From assembly GCF_000648235.2 (NCBI RefSeq), contig NZ_AP017977.1, positions 434,001-498,000 of the forward strand: 64,000 nucleotides of DNA. Reading direction: 5' to 3'. Source of the stretch: Neochlamydia sp. S13 (lineage in GTDB: Bacteria; Chlamydiota; Chlamydiia; Chlamydiales; Parachlamydiaceae). Both the position numbers and the translations under genes were made by a program. Under the pieces are notes generated by a model that did no database searches, was not told where the DNA came from, and saw only the letters and a list, made by a program, of their open reading frames with translations. The number at the start of each line of letters is the position of its first letter. The stretch's first letter is position 1. Below are positions 24,943 to 32,867 of the stretch, one piece after another.

Positions 24943-27519
24943 ATGATCCCTTCATCTTCAACTTCTAGCACCCAGACAACTTTCCGCACAACACTTTCAG
25001 AGAAGATAGAAGATGCGGTCTCAGGTAAGCTGATGACTCGGGCAGTTACTTTGTTTCCTTGTGGTCATACCTTTAACGAAGATACCGTCATCGAGTGCTT
25101 AGCGCGCAATAAGCTTTGCCCTCTAGATAGAAGGCTTATTGAAAGACATGCGCCTAACTACACGGTGAGGTACCTAGCCGAAACAGCTGGATCTCATCCA
25201 TTAGAAGAACCTAAGCATGAGCCTAGTGAAGAAGCTGTAGGACATTTCTTACGAGGTAAAGAACTTGCTGAGAAAGGAGATCATGCAACTGCTATAGAAG
25301 CTTTACTGCAAGCTTTGCAATTAACTCCTAGTTATGAAAAAGCCCAAGCTTATCTTGAATTTTGCCTTAAACGCTCCTCAGAAACTTCTTCATCTTCACA
25401 GCCGCTCTCCCCTTCTTTATCAGAAAAAGGCAAAGAAAAAAGCCTTTCTTCTACAGACTCTCCTAAAGAAGGCTACACTAAACTCTTATTCAATCTGTTA
25501 GAAGAGCCTTCCATTCAAGAAAACTCTATATTAAAGAAGATATTAGAGAATCAAGTCGAAAGGCTGATGAGCCTAGAGGGTGAAGAGCTAAATGAGAAAG
25601 AAAAAGTAAACTATAAATGGACAGAAAAATTACTAGGAGAAAATAAAAAGGTTAGGCAGTTTGTGGTTGAAAAACTGCGGCAAATCCACCATCAGTCCCT
25701 TTGCCTTGCCTCGGTCGCTCCTCAACCTTCTATTTCTTCTTCATCTACTATCTCGTCTAAAGAGATTCAAGCTCTTGCTCCTCCATCTACTACACCTATT
25801 TCCATGGTTTCGCTTTACAATGCAATTCTCCAGGTTCATTTTCCTGAGGGAAAAAGGGATTTCATAGCACAAGCTGGTATTTTAGATAAAATTTACGAAA
25901 TTAAACCTAATCTTTCTATTGAAGAAAAAGTCCCTTATATTTTTCAAAAGCTTTTTACCTTAGCTGCTTCTCTTTCTCCTACAGAATTTGAAGGGAATAC
26001 TAGGGGAAGCCAATCTTTTACCCTCTCTAATTATTCCTCCTATCTGCTCAATATTAACCGCCTCTTAATTTGGCAAAAGCTACCGGGAGGAAACGATTAT
26101 CTCAACCAACCACAAATAAAAGCTTTATCTTTAAAGAAAAAAGGAGAGCTGCTAACGCGGTGGATAGAAGAGCTGGGTAAAAACATTACCATTCTGGACT
26201 TAGATAATGTAGGCTTGACTTATTTACCGCCAGAGATAGGGCAGCTTTCTCAACTTCAAGCGCTTGGCTTAAGTAACAACCAGCTAACTGTTATTCCTCC
26301 CGAAATGTGGCATCTTTCTAAGCTGAGATGTCTCCTCTTAGACTCCAACCAGTTAAGGGCTATTCCTACATCAATTGGACACCTTTCTCAGCTGCAAACG
26401 CTTTACTTAAACTTCAACCAGTTAACTGCTATTCCTGCAGAGGTAGGGCATCTTTCTCAGCTGCAAATGTTTAGGCTAGATAGCAACCTGCTAACCACTC
26501 TTCCTGCAGCCATTGGGCAGCTTTCTCAGCTGAGAGAGCTTTGGTTAAGCAACAACCAACTCACCACTATTCCTATAGAGGTAGGGCAGCTTTCTCAACT
26601 GCAAACGCTTGACTTAACAAACAACCAACTCACCAATATTCCTGCAGAGGTAGGGCAGCTTTCTCAGCTACAACTGCTTTTATTAAGCAACAACTGGCTA
26701 ACCACCATCCCTGCGGAAATGGGACAGCTTTCTCAGCTGCAAACCCTTGCATTAGACCGCAACCAGTTAACGGCTATTCCTACACCTATTGGGCAGCTTC
26801 CTCAGCTGCAAAGCCTTGCCTTAGATCGCAACCAGCTAACGGCTATTCCTGCAGAGGTAGGGCAGCTTCCTCAGCTGCAAATGCTTTGTTTACATAACAA
26901 CCAGTTAACTGCTCTTCCTGCGGAAATCGGGCAGCTTTCTCGGCTGCAAACGTTTAGGTTAGATAGCAACCTGCTAACCGCTGTTCCTGCAGCCATTGGG
27001 CAGCTTTCTCAGCTGAGAAAACTTTTATTACATAACAACCATCTAACCGCTATTCCAGCAGAGATAGGGCAGCTTTCTCGGCTGCAAACGTTTAGGTTGG
27101 ATAGCAACCAATTAACCGCTGTTCCTGCAGAGATAGGGCGGCTTTCTCAGCTGAGAGCGCTTTCCTTACATAACAACCATCTAACCGCTATTCCTGCAGA
27201 GATAGGGCGGCTTTCTGAGCTGGATTGGCTTGACTTAAGCTCCAACCAGTTAACCGCTATTCCTGCAGAGGTAGGGCAGCTTACTAGGCTACAAGAGCTT
27301 GACTTAAGTAATAATCAGCTAACCGCTCTGCCTATAGAGATATGGCAGCTATCGCAGCTAAAAACTCTTGACTTAAGTAATAATCAGCTAACGGCTATTC
27401 TTGCAGAGATAGGGCAGCTTTCTCAGCTACAAACGCTTGACTTAAGCAACAACCGGCTAATCTTTATTCCTCATCTTCCTAAGCTAAGATTACTCAAGAT
27501 TGATGGTAATCTCCTTTAG
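24943..27519 (+). CDS. U-box-like / TPR-like / LRR protein, paralogue A (19 LRRs)
   Basis: An 858-residue protein without a signal peptide. Residues about 20-82 form a U-box-like domain: IEDAVSGKLMTRAVTLFPCG, then HTFNEDTVIECLA, CPLDRRLI and PNYTVR, which match the GKLM-DPV-GHTY-CP-PN pattern of eukaryotic U-box E3 ubiquitin ligases, without the metal-ligand spacing of a RING. Residues about 97-145 form a TPR-like helical pair (AIEALLQALQLTP). A helical segment and a Ser-rich linker follow; another helical domain begins near 285. From about residue 415, nineteen 23-residue LRRs of the form LxxLxLxxNQLTxIPxEIGQLSQ run to the C-terminus. I infer a type III-secreted ubiquitin-ligase effector whose LRRs choose the substrate; translocation and activity are unproven. 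Confidence 0.8.
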   Translation: MIPSSSTSSTQTTFRTTLSEKIEDAVSGKLMTRAVTLFPCGHTFNEDTVIECLARNKLCPLDRRLIERHAPNYTVRYLAETAGSHPLEEPKHEPSEEAVGHFLRGKELAEKGDHATAIEALLQALQLTPSYEKAQAYLEFCLKRSSETSSSSQPLSPSLSEKGKEKSLSSTDSPKEGYTKLLFNLLEEPSIQENSILKKILENQVERLMSLEGEELNEKEKVNYKWTEKLLGENKKVRQFVVEKLRQIHHQSLCLASVAPQPSISSSSTISSKEIQALAPPSTTPISMVSLYNAILQVHFPEGKRDFIAQAGILDKIYEIKPNLSIEEKVPYIFQKLFTLAASLSPTEFEGNTRGSQSFTLSNYSSYLLNINRLLIWQKLPGGNDYLNQPQIKALSLKKKGELLTRWIEELGKNITILDLDNVGLTYLPPEIGQLSQLQALGLSNNQLTVIPPEMWHLSKLRCLLLDSNQLRAIPTSIGHLSQLQTLYLNFNQLTAIPAEVGHLSQLQMFRLDSNLLTTLPAAIGQLSQLRELWLSNNQLTTIPIEVGQLSQLQTLDLTNNQLTNIPAEVGQLSQLQLLLLSNNWLTTIPAEMGQLSQLQTLALDRNQLTAIPTPIGQLPQLQSLALDRNQLTAIPAEVGQLPQLQMLCLHNNQLTALPAEIGQLSRLQTFRLDSNLLTAVPAAIGQLSQLRKLLLHNNHLTAIPAEIGQLSRLQTFRLDSNQLTAVPAEIGRLSQLRALSLHNNHLTAIPAEIGRLSELDWLDLSSNQLTAIPAEVGQLTRLQELDLSNNQLTALPIEIWQLSQLKTLDLSNNQLTAILAEIGQLSQLQTLDLSNNRLIFIPHLPKLRLLKIDGNLL

Positions 27520-27803
27520 ATGGCATTATGAAGTCAATCCTATCTTTTGTACGCTTGTTTACTTTGGTGAATAAGCGGGAATCTATCTTTCCTAGCCTTT
27601 GGGCCAAGGTTTCAGATAGGTAGCCTACAATTGGCAAAAATTTCCCTTTTTAAGCCTTTTAGCAGGTTATTCAGGCTATGAAATGAAAGGTTTGAGAGCA
27701 AAAACTTTGAGAGGCTAATCCAAAGAGATGAGATAAAAGTTGATAAGAGGTAATAACAGCTGCTATAGCTTCTACCAAATGCTAGCAAAGATTCTCTCTT
27801 TTT
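27520..27803 (+). repeat. 3' flanking repeat downstream of paralogue A
   Basis: The spacer between paralogues A and B (417 bases in all, including the leader repeat) contains a block with GATAGGTAGCCTACAATTGG that recurs after paralogues B and D but not after C. It marks the duplication unit: each unit is gene plus this 3' flank plus the next leader. I see no gene in it. Confidence 0.7.
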
Positions 27804-27936
27804 TCTTTAAAATAAAAATTGATCAATAAAGATGAAAAGAATAAGTTAATGGCGAAAAGTTAGGGCAAGACCTTAGAAAGCAGGTTGGACCGGCATTTAA
27901 GGCAATTACTTATTATAAAACATTAAGGAGCTTATT
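27804..27936 (+). repeat. Leader repeat, copy 2 of 4
   Basis: Same leader block as before paralogue A, starting TTAAAATAAAAATTGAT and ending with AAGGAG six bases before the ATG. Confidence 0.75.
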
Positions 27937-30390
27937 ATGATCCCTCCATCTTCTAATTCTAGCACCCAGTTAACTTTTCGTACTACAGTCTCAGAGAATA
28001 TAGAAGATGCGGTCTCAGGAGAGCTGATGACTCGGGCAGTTACTTTGTTTCCTTGTGGTCATACCTTTAACGAGGATACCGTCATCCAATGCTTAGCGCG
28101 CAATAAACTTTGTCCTCTAGATAGAAGGCTTATTGAAAGGCATGCACCCAACTACACGGTGAGGCACCTAGCCGAAACAGCTGAATCTCATCCCTTAGAA
28201 GAACTCAAGCATGAGCTTAGCGAAGAAGCTATAGGACATTTCTTACGGGGTAAAGAACTTGCTGAACAAGGAGAGCATGCAACTGCTATAGAAGCTTTAC
28301 TGCAAGCTTTGCAATTAACTCCTACTTATGAAAAAGCCCAAGCCTATCTTGAATTTTGCCTTAAACGCTCTTCCGAAACTTCTTTATCTTCGCAGCCGCT
28401 CCCTCCTCTTCCGCCTTCTTTTCATAGTAAAGATAAAGGTAAAGAGAAAAGCCTATCTTCTACAGAAGCTTCTAAAGAAGGCTATACTGAACTTTTATTC
28501 AATCTGTTAGAAGAGCCTTCCATTCAAGAAAACTCTATATTAAAGAAGATACTAGAAAATCAAGTTGAAGAATTGATGAGCCAGGAAGGCGAAGAGCTAA
28601 ATGAGAAAGAAAAAGTAAGCTATAAATGGACAGAAAAATTACTAGGAGAAAATAAAAAGGTTAGGCAATTTGTGGTTGAAAAACTGCGGCAAATTCACCA
28701 GCAGTCCTCCTGTCTTGCCTCGGTCGCTCCTCAATCTTCTATTTCTTCGTCATCTACCACCTCGACTAATGAAATTCAAGCTCTTGCTTCTCCATCTATC
28801 ATTCCTATTTCCATGACCTCGCTCTACAATGCAATCCTCCAGGTTCATTTTCCTAAAGGGAATGGGAATCTCATAGCACAAGCTGGTATTTTAGATAGGA
28901 TTTATGGAATTAAGCCTAATCTTTCTATTGGAGAAAAAGTCCCTTATATTTTTCAAAAGCTTTTTGCCTTAGCTGCTTCTCTTTCTCCTACAGAATTTGA
29001 TGGAAATATCAAGGAAAGCAAAGCTTTTACCCTCTCTAATTATTCCTCCTTTCTACTAAATATTAACCGCCTCTTAATTTGGCAAAAGCTACCGGGAGGA
29101 ACCGACTATCTCAACCAGCCCCAGATAAAAGCTTTATCTTTAAAGAAAAAAGGAGAGCTGTTAACGCAGTGGATAAAACAGCATGGTAAAAACATTACCA
29201 TTCTGGACTTAGATTATGTAGGCTTGACTTATTTACCGCCAGAAATCTGGCAGCTTTCTCATCTTCAAGCGCTTAACTTAAGTAACAACCAGCTAACTGT
29301 TATTCCTTCATCTATTGGACACCTTTCTCAGCTGCAAACGCTTTACTTAAACTTCAACCACTTAACTGCTATTCCTGCAGAGGTAGGGCAGCTTTCTCAG
29401 CTGCAAATGTTTAGGCTAGATAGCAACCTGCTAACCGCTGTTCCTGCAGCCATTGGGCAGCTTTCTCAGCTGAGAGAACTTTGGTTATGCAACAACCAAC
29501 TCACCACTATTCCTATAGAGGTAGGGCAGCTTTCTCAGCTACAACTGCTTTTATTAAGCAACAACTGGCTAAACACCATCCCTGCGGAAATGGGGCAGCT
29601 TTCTCAGCTGCAAAGCCTTGGCTTAGACGGCAACCAGTTAACGGCTATTCCTACATCTATTGGGCAGCTTTCTCAGCTGCAAATGCTTTGTTTACATAAC
29701 AACCAGTTAACTGCTCTTCCTGCGGAAATCGGGCAGCTTTCTCGGCTGCAAACGTTTAGGTTAGATAGCAACCTGCTAACCGCTGTTCCTGCAGAGATAG
29801 GGCAGCTTTCTCAGCTGAGAGCGCTTGGCATAAGTAACAACCATCTAACCGCTCTTCCTGCTGAGATATGGCAGCTTCCTCAGCTGAAAACTCTTAACTT
29901 AAGTAATAATCAGCTAACGGCTCTTCCTGCAGAGACAGGGCAGCTTTCCCAGCTGCAAGAGCTTTGGCTAAGCGAAAACAAGCTAACCACTCTTCCTGCA
30001 GAGATAGGGCAGCTTTCTCAGCTACAAAGGCTTTGTTTAGATAGCAACCAGCTAACAGCTCTTCCTGCTGAGATAGGGCAGCTTTCTGAGCTAAATTGGC
30101 TTGACTTAAGCTCCAACCAGTTAACGGCTATTCCTGCAGCCATTGGGCAGCTTTCTCAGCTACAAAGGCTTGAATTAGGTTGCAACCAGCTAACCGCTAT
30201 TCCTGCTGAGATAGGGCAGCTTTCTCAGCTACAAATGCTTAGCTTACATAACAACCAGCTAACCTCTATTCCTGCGGAAATCGGGCAGCTTTCCCAGCTA
30301 GATTGGCTTGACTTAATCCGCAACCAGCTAACCGTTATTCCACACCTTCCTAAGGTAAGGATGCTTAATATTGAGGGTGATACCGTTTAG
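27937..30390 (+). CDS. U-box-like / TPR-like / LRR protein, paralogue B (17 LRRs)
   Basis: An 817-residue paralogue of the preceding gene. The N-terminal 400 residues (U-box-like, TPR-like, linker and pre-LRR domain) are nearly collinear with A, with small changes in the Ser/Pro linker. The LRR region has about 17 repeats. Many repeats match A one to one (for example LQMFRLDSNLLT, LRELWL-NNQLTTIP, LQLLLLSNNWL), but whole 23-residue units are missing or replaced, so the arrays differ by unit gain, loss and exchange. The ATG has AAGGAG six bases upstream. The role is inferred as for A; a different LRR surface implies a different target. Confidence 0.8.
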   Translation: MIPPSSNSSTQLTFRTTVSENIEDAVSGELMTRAVTLFPCGHTFNEDTVIQCLARNKLCPLDRRLIERHAPNYTVRHLAETAESHPLEELKHELSEEAIGHFLRGKELAEQGEHATAIEALLQALQLTPTYEKAQAYLEFCLKRSSETSLSSQPLPPLPPSFHSKDKGKEKSLSSTEASKEGYTELLFNLLEEPSIQENSILKKILENQVEELMSQEGEELNEKEKVSYKWTEKLLGENKKVRQFVVEKLRQIHQQSSCLASVAPQSSISSSSTTSTNEIQALASPSIIPISMTSLYNAILQVHFPKGNGNLIAQAGILDRIYGIKPNLSIGEKVPYIFQKLFALAASLSPTEFDGNIKESKAFTLSNYSSFLLNINRLLIWQKLPGGTDYLNQPQIKALSLKKKGELLTQWIKQHGKNITILDLDYVGLTYLPPEIWQLSHLQALNLSNNQLTVIPSSIGHLSQLQTLYLNFNHLTAIPAEVGQLSQLQMFRLDSNLLTAVPAAIGQLSQLRELWLCNNQLTTIPIEVGQLSQLQLLLLSNNWLNTIPAEMGQLSQLQSLGLDGNQLTAIPTSIGQLSQLQMLCLHNNQLTALPAEIGQLSRLQTFRLDSNLLTAVPAEIGQLSQLRALGISNNHLTALPAEIWQLPQLKTLNLSNNQLTALPAETGQLSQLQELWLSENKLTTLPAEIGQLSQLQRLCLDSNQLTALPAEIGQLSELNWLDLSSNQLTAIPAAIGQLSQLQRLELGCNQLTAIPAEIGQLSQLQMLSLHNNQLTSIPAEIGQLSQLDWLDLIRNQLTVIPHLPKVRMLNIEGDTV

Positions 30391-30674
30391 ATGGTATTAT
30401 GAAAGCAGATCTGTCTTTTGTGCACTTCTTTACTTTGATGAATAAAGGTGAATCTACCTTCCCTAGCCTTTAAGCTAATTTTTCAGATAAGTAGCCTACA
30501 ATTGGCAAAAATTTCCCTTTTTAAGCCTTTTAGCAGGTTATGTACGGGATAAAATGAAAGAGTTGAGAGCAAAAATTATGAGAGGCTAATCCAAAGAGAT
30601 GAGATAAAAGTTGATAAGAGGTAATAACAGCTGCTATAGCATTCTACCAAATGCTAGCAAAGATTCTCTCTTTT
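30391..30674 (+). repeat. 3' flanking repeat downstream of paralogue B
   Basis: This spacer is almost the same length as the A-B spacer (418 against 417 bases including the leader) and nearly identical to it, including the AGGTAATAACAGCTGCTATAG motif. It supports a recent tandem duplication of whole gene-plus-spacer units. No gene is seen. Confidence 0.7.
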
Positions 30675-30808
30675 TTCTTTAAAATAAAAATTGATCAATA
30701 AAGATGAAAAGAATAAGTTAATGGCGAAAAGTTAGGGCAAGACCTTAGAAAGCAAGTCTGACCAGCTTTTAAGTTAATCTCTTATCATAAAATTTTAAGG
30801 AGCTTATT
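30675..30808 (+). repeat. Leader repeat, copy 3 of 4
   Basis: Leader block before paralogue C, slightly more diverged than the others near its end, with AAGGAG six bases before the ATG. Confidence 0.7.
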
Positions 30809-32740
30809 ATGATTCCTTCATCTTCTAATTCTAGCACCCAGTTAACTTTCCGCAGTACAGTCTCAGAGAATATAGAAGATGCGGTCTCAGGTGAGCTGAT
30901 GACTCGGGCAGTTACTTTGTTTCCTTGTGGTCATACCTTTAACGAAGATACCGTCATCCAATGTTTAGCACGTAATAAACTTTGTCCTCTAGATAGAAGG
31001 CTTATTGAAAGGCATGCACCTAACTACACGGTGAGGCACCTAGCCGAAACAGCTGAATCTCATCCATTAGAAGAACTTAAGCATGAGCCTAGCCAAGAAG
31101 CTGTAGGACATTTCCTACGAGGTAAAGAACTTGCTGAAAAAGGAGAGCATACAACTGCTATAGAAGCTTTACTACAAGCTTTGCAATTAACTCCTACGTA
31201 TGAAAAAGCTCAAGCCTATCTTGAATTTTGCCTTAAGCGTTCCTCAGAAGCATCTTTACCTTCACAGCCGCTCCCTCCTTTTCCGCCTTCTTTTCGTAGT
31301 AAAGATAAAGTTAAAGAAAAAAGCCTATCTTCTACAGAGTCTTCTAAAGAACGCTATACTGAACTTCTATTCAATTTGTTAGAAGAGCCTTCCATTCATG
31401 AAAACTCCATCTTAAAGAAGATATTAGAGAATCAAGTCGAAGGGCTGATGAGCCATGAGAGTGAAGAGCTAAATGAGAAAGAAAAAGTAAGCTATAAATG
31501 GACAGAAAAATTACTAGGAGAAAATAAAAAGGTTAGGCAGTTTGTGGTTGAAAAACTGCGCCAAATTTACTCAGACTCTTTCTCTCTTGCTCCAGTCGCT
31601 CCTCAGTCTTCTATTTCCAACTCTTCATTGTTTAGCCCTACTTCTCAACCTGCTACTCCTAACGCTTCTTTCCCTTCTTGGTTTAGTACTACTCCTCAAC
31701 CTTCTGTTTTCAACTCTTCTTTGTTTAGCGCTAACTCTCAACCTGCTACTACTAACACCTTTTTGTTTAGCGCTACCCCTCAGTCTTCTATTTCCAACCC
31801 CTCTTTCTCTTTTGTGTTTAGCGCTACTCCTCCATCTTCTGTTTCTTCTTCATCTACTATCTCGTCTAAAGATATTCAACCTCTTGCTCCTCCATCTACT
31901 ATTCCTATTTCCATGGCCTCGCTTTACAACGCTATTATGCAGGTTCATTTTCCTGAGAGAAGAGGGGATTTCATAGCACAAGCTGGCATTTTAGATAAAA
32001 TTTACGAAATTGAATCTACTCTTTCTATTGAAGAAAAAGTTTCTTATATTTTTCAAAAGCTTTTTACCTTAGCGGCTTCTTTTTCTCCTACAGAATTTAA
32101 AGGAAGTACTAAGGAAAGTAAGGATTTTACTCTTTCTAATTATTCCTCCTATTTTCTCAATATTAACCGCCTCTTACTCTGGCAAAAGCTACCCGGGGGA
32201 ACGGAGTATTTAAACCAAGCGCATATTAAAGCTTTACCTTTAAAGAAAAAAGGAGAGCTGTTAACGAAGTGGATAGAAGAGCTGGGTAAAAACATTACCA
32301 TTCTGAACTTAAATGATGTAGGCTTGACTTATTTACCGCCAGAAATCTGGCAGCTTTCTAAGCTGCGAAAACTTGACTTAAATATAAACCGGCTAACTGC
32401 TATTCCTGCGGAAATTGGGCAGCTTTCTCGGCTGAGAATACTTCGGTTAAACAACAACCAGCTAACTGTTATTTCTCAAGAAATTGGACAGCTTTCTCAT
32501 CTTCAAGTGCTTGGCTTAAGTAACAACCAGCTAACTGTTATTCCTTCAGAAATTGGACAGCTTTCTCATCTTCAAGTGCTTGGCTTAAGTAATAATCAAT
32601 TAACAGCTATTCCTGCGGAAATAGGGCAGCTTCTTCGCTTGAAAGAGCTTCATTTAAGCAACAACCCGCTAACCGTTATTCCTCACCTTTCTAAGGTAAA
32701 GATGTTTAATTACGGGCAAAGCTCTTCTTATTTCTCTTAA
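30809..32740 (+). CDS. U-box-like / TPR-like / LRR protein, paralogue C (6 LRRs, expanded linker)
   Basis: A 643-residue paralogue with the same U-box-like and TPR-like N-terminus. It differs in two ways. The Ser-rich linker is expanded by about 75 residues (nt about 31610-31850) into five imperfect units resembling LFS-x-x-x-QPxxxNxS, a Ser/Thr/Pro/Phe-rich low-complexity stretch. The LRR region has only six repeats. Its C-terminus (YGQSSSYFS) is unlike the others: the last codons lie in sequence matching the spacer just ahead of the leader repeat, and the 3' flank is missing. This suggests that a recombination removed the end of the array and the following spacer. It is still an open frame with a normal start and AAGGAG site, so probably functional. 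Confidence 0.78.
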   Translation: MIPSSSNSSTQLTFRSTVSENIEDAVSGELMTRAVTLFPCGHTFNEDTVIQCLARNKLCPLDRRLIERHAPNYTVRHLAETAESHPLEELKHEPSQEAVGHFLRGKELAEKGEHTTAIEALLQALQLTPTYEKAQAYLEFCLKRSSEASLPSQPLPPFPPSFRSKDKVKEKSLSSTESSKERYTELLFNLLEEPSIHENSILKKILENQVEGLMSHESEELNEKEKVSYKWTEKLLGENKKVRQFVVEKLRQIYSDSFSLAPVAPQSSISNSSLFSPTSQPATPNASFPSWFSTTPQPSVFNSSLFSANSQPATTNTFLFSATPQSSISNPSFSFVFSATPPSSVSSSSTISSKDIQPLAPPSTIPISMASLYNAIMQVHFPERRGDFIAQAGILDKIYEIESTLSIEEKVSYIFQKLFTLAASFSPTEFKGSTKESKDFTLSNYSSYFLNINRLLLWQKLPGGTEYLNQAHIKALPLKKKGELLTKWIEELGKNITILNLNDVGLTYLPPEIWQLSKLRKLDLNINRLTAIPAEIGQLSRLRILRLNNNQLTVISQEIGQLSHLQVLGLSNNQLTVIPSEIGQLSHLQVLGLSNNQLTAIPAEIGQLLRLKELHLSNNPLTVIPHLSKVKMFNYGQSSSYFS

Positions 32741-32867
32741 AATAAAAATTGATGAATAAAGGTGAAAAGAATAAGTTAATGGCGAAAAGATAAGACAAGA
32801 CCTTAAAAAGCAGGTTACATCAGCATTTAAGGCAATCACTTATCCTAAAAACTTTAAGGAGCTTATT
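32735..32867 (+). repeat. Leader repeat, copy 4 of 4, fused to the end of paralogue C
   Basis: The leader repeat before paralogue D starts inside the last codons of paralogue C (the stop TAA at 32738-32740 is part of TCTTAAAATAAAAATTG). The C-D spacer is 127 bases compared with 417-418 for the other two, so about 290 bases are missing. Confidence 0.75.

Noticed and set aside
26200-27480. Regular 69-bp direct repeats that could be taken for a CRISPR or tandem satellite
   Set aside because: They are in frame and encode 23-residue LRR units of a long protein; there are no unique spacers between identical repeats.
29481-29699. Open frame inside paralogue B with repeated AAFSA residues
   Set aside because: It is the out-of-frame reading of the LRR repeats and has no start signal of its own.
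31610-31850. FG-nucleoporin mimic in paralogue C
   Set aside because: The repeats are rich in Phe and Ser but lack FG dipeptides, so no specific nucleoporin claim is made.
31542-31976. 144-residue leucine-rich open frame inside paralogue C
   Set aside because: A shadow frame of the Ser/Thr/Phe linker; poly-Leu composition comes from TCT/CTT-rich DNA.
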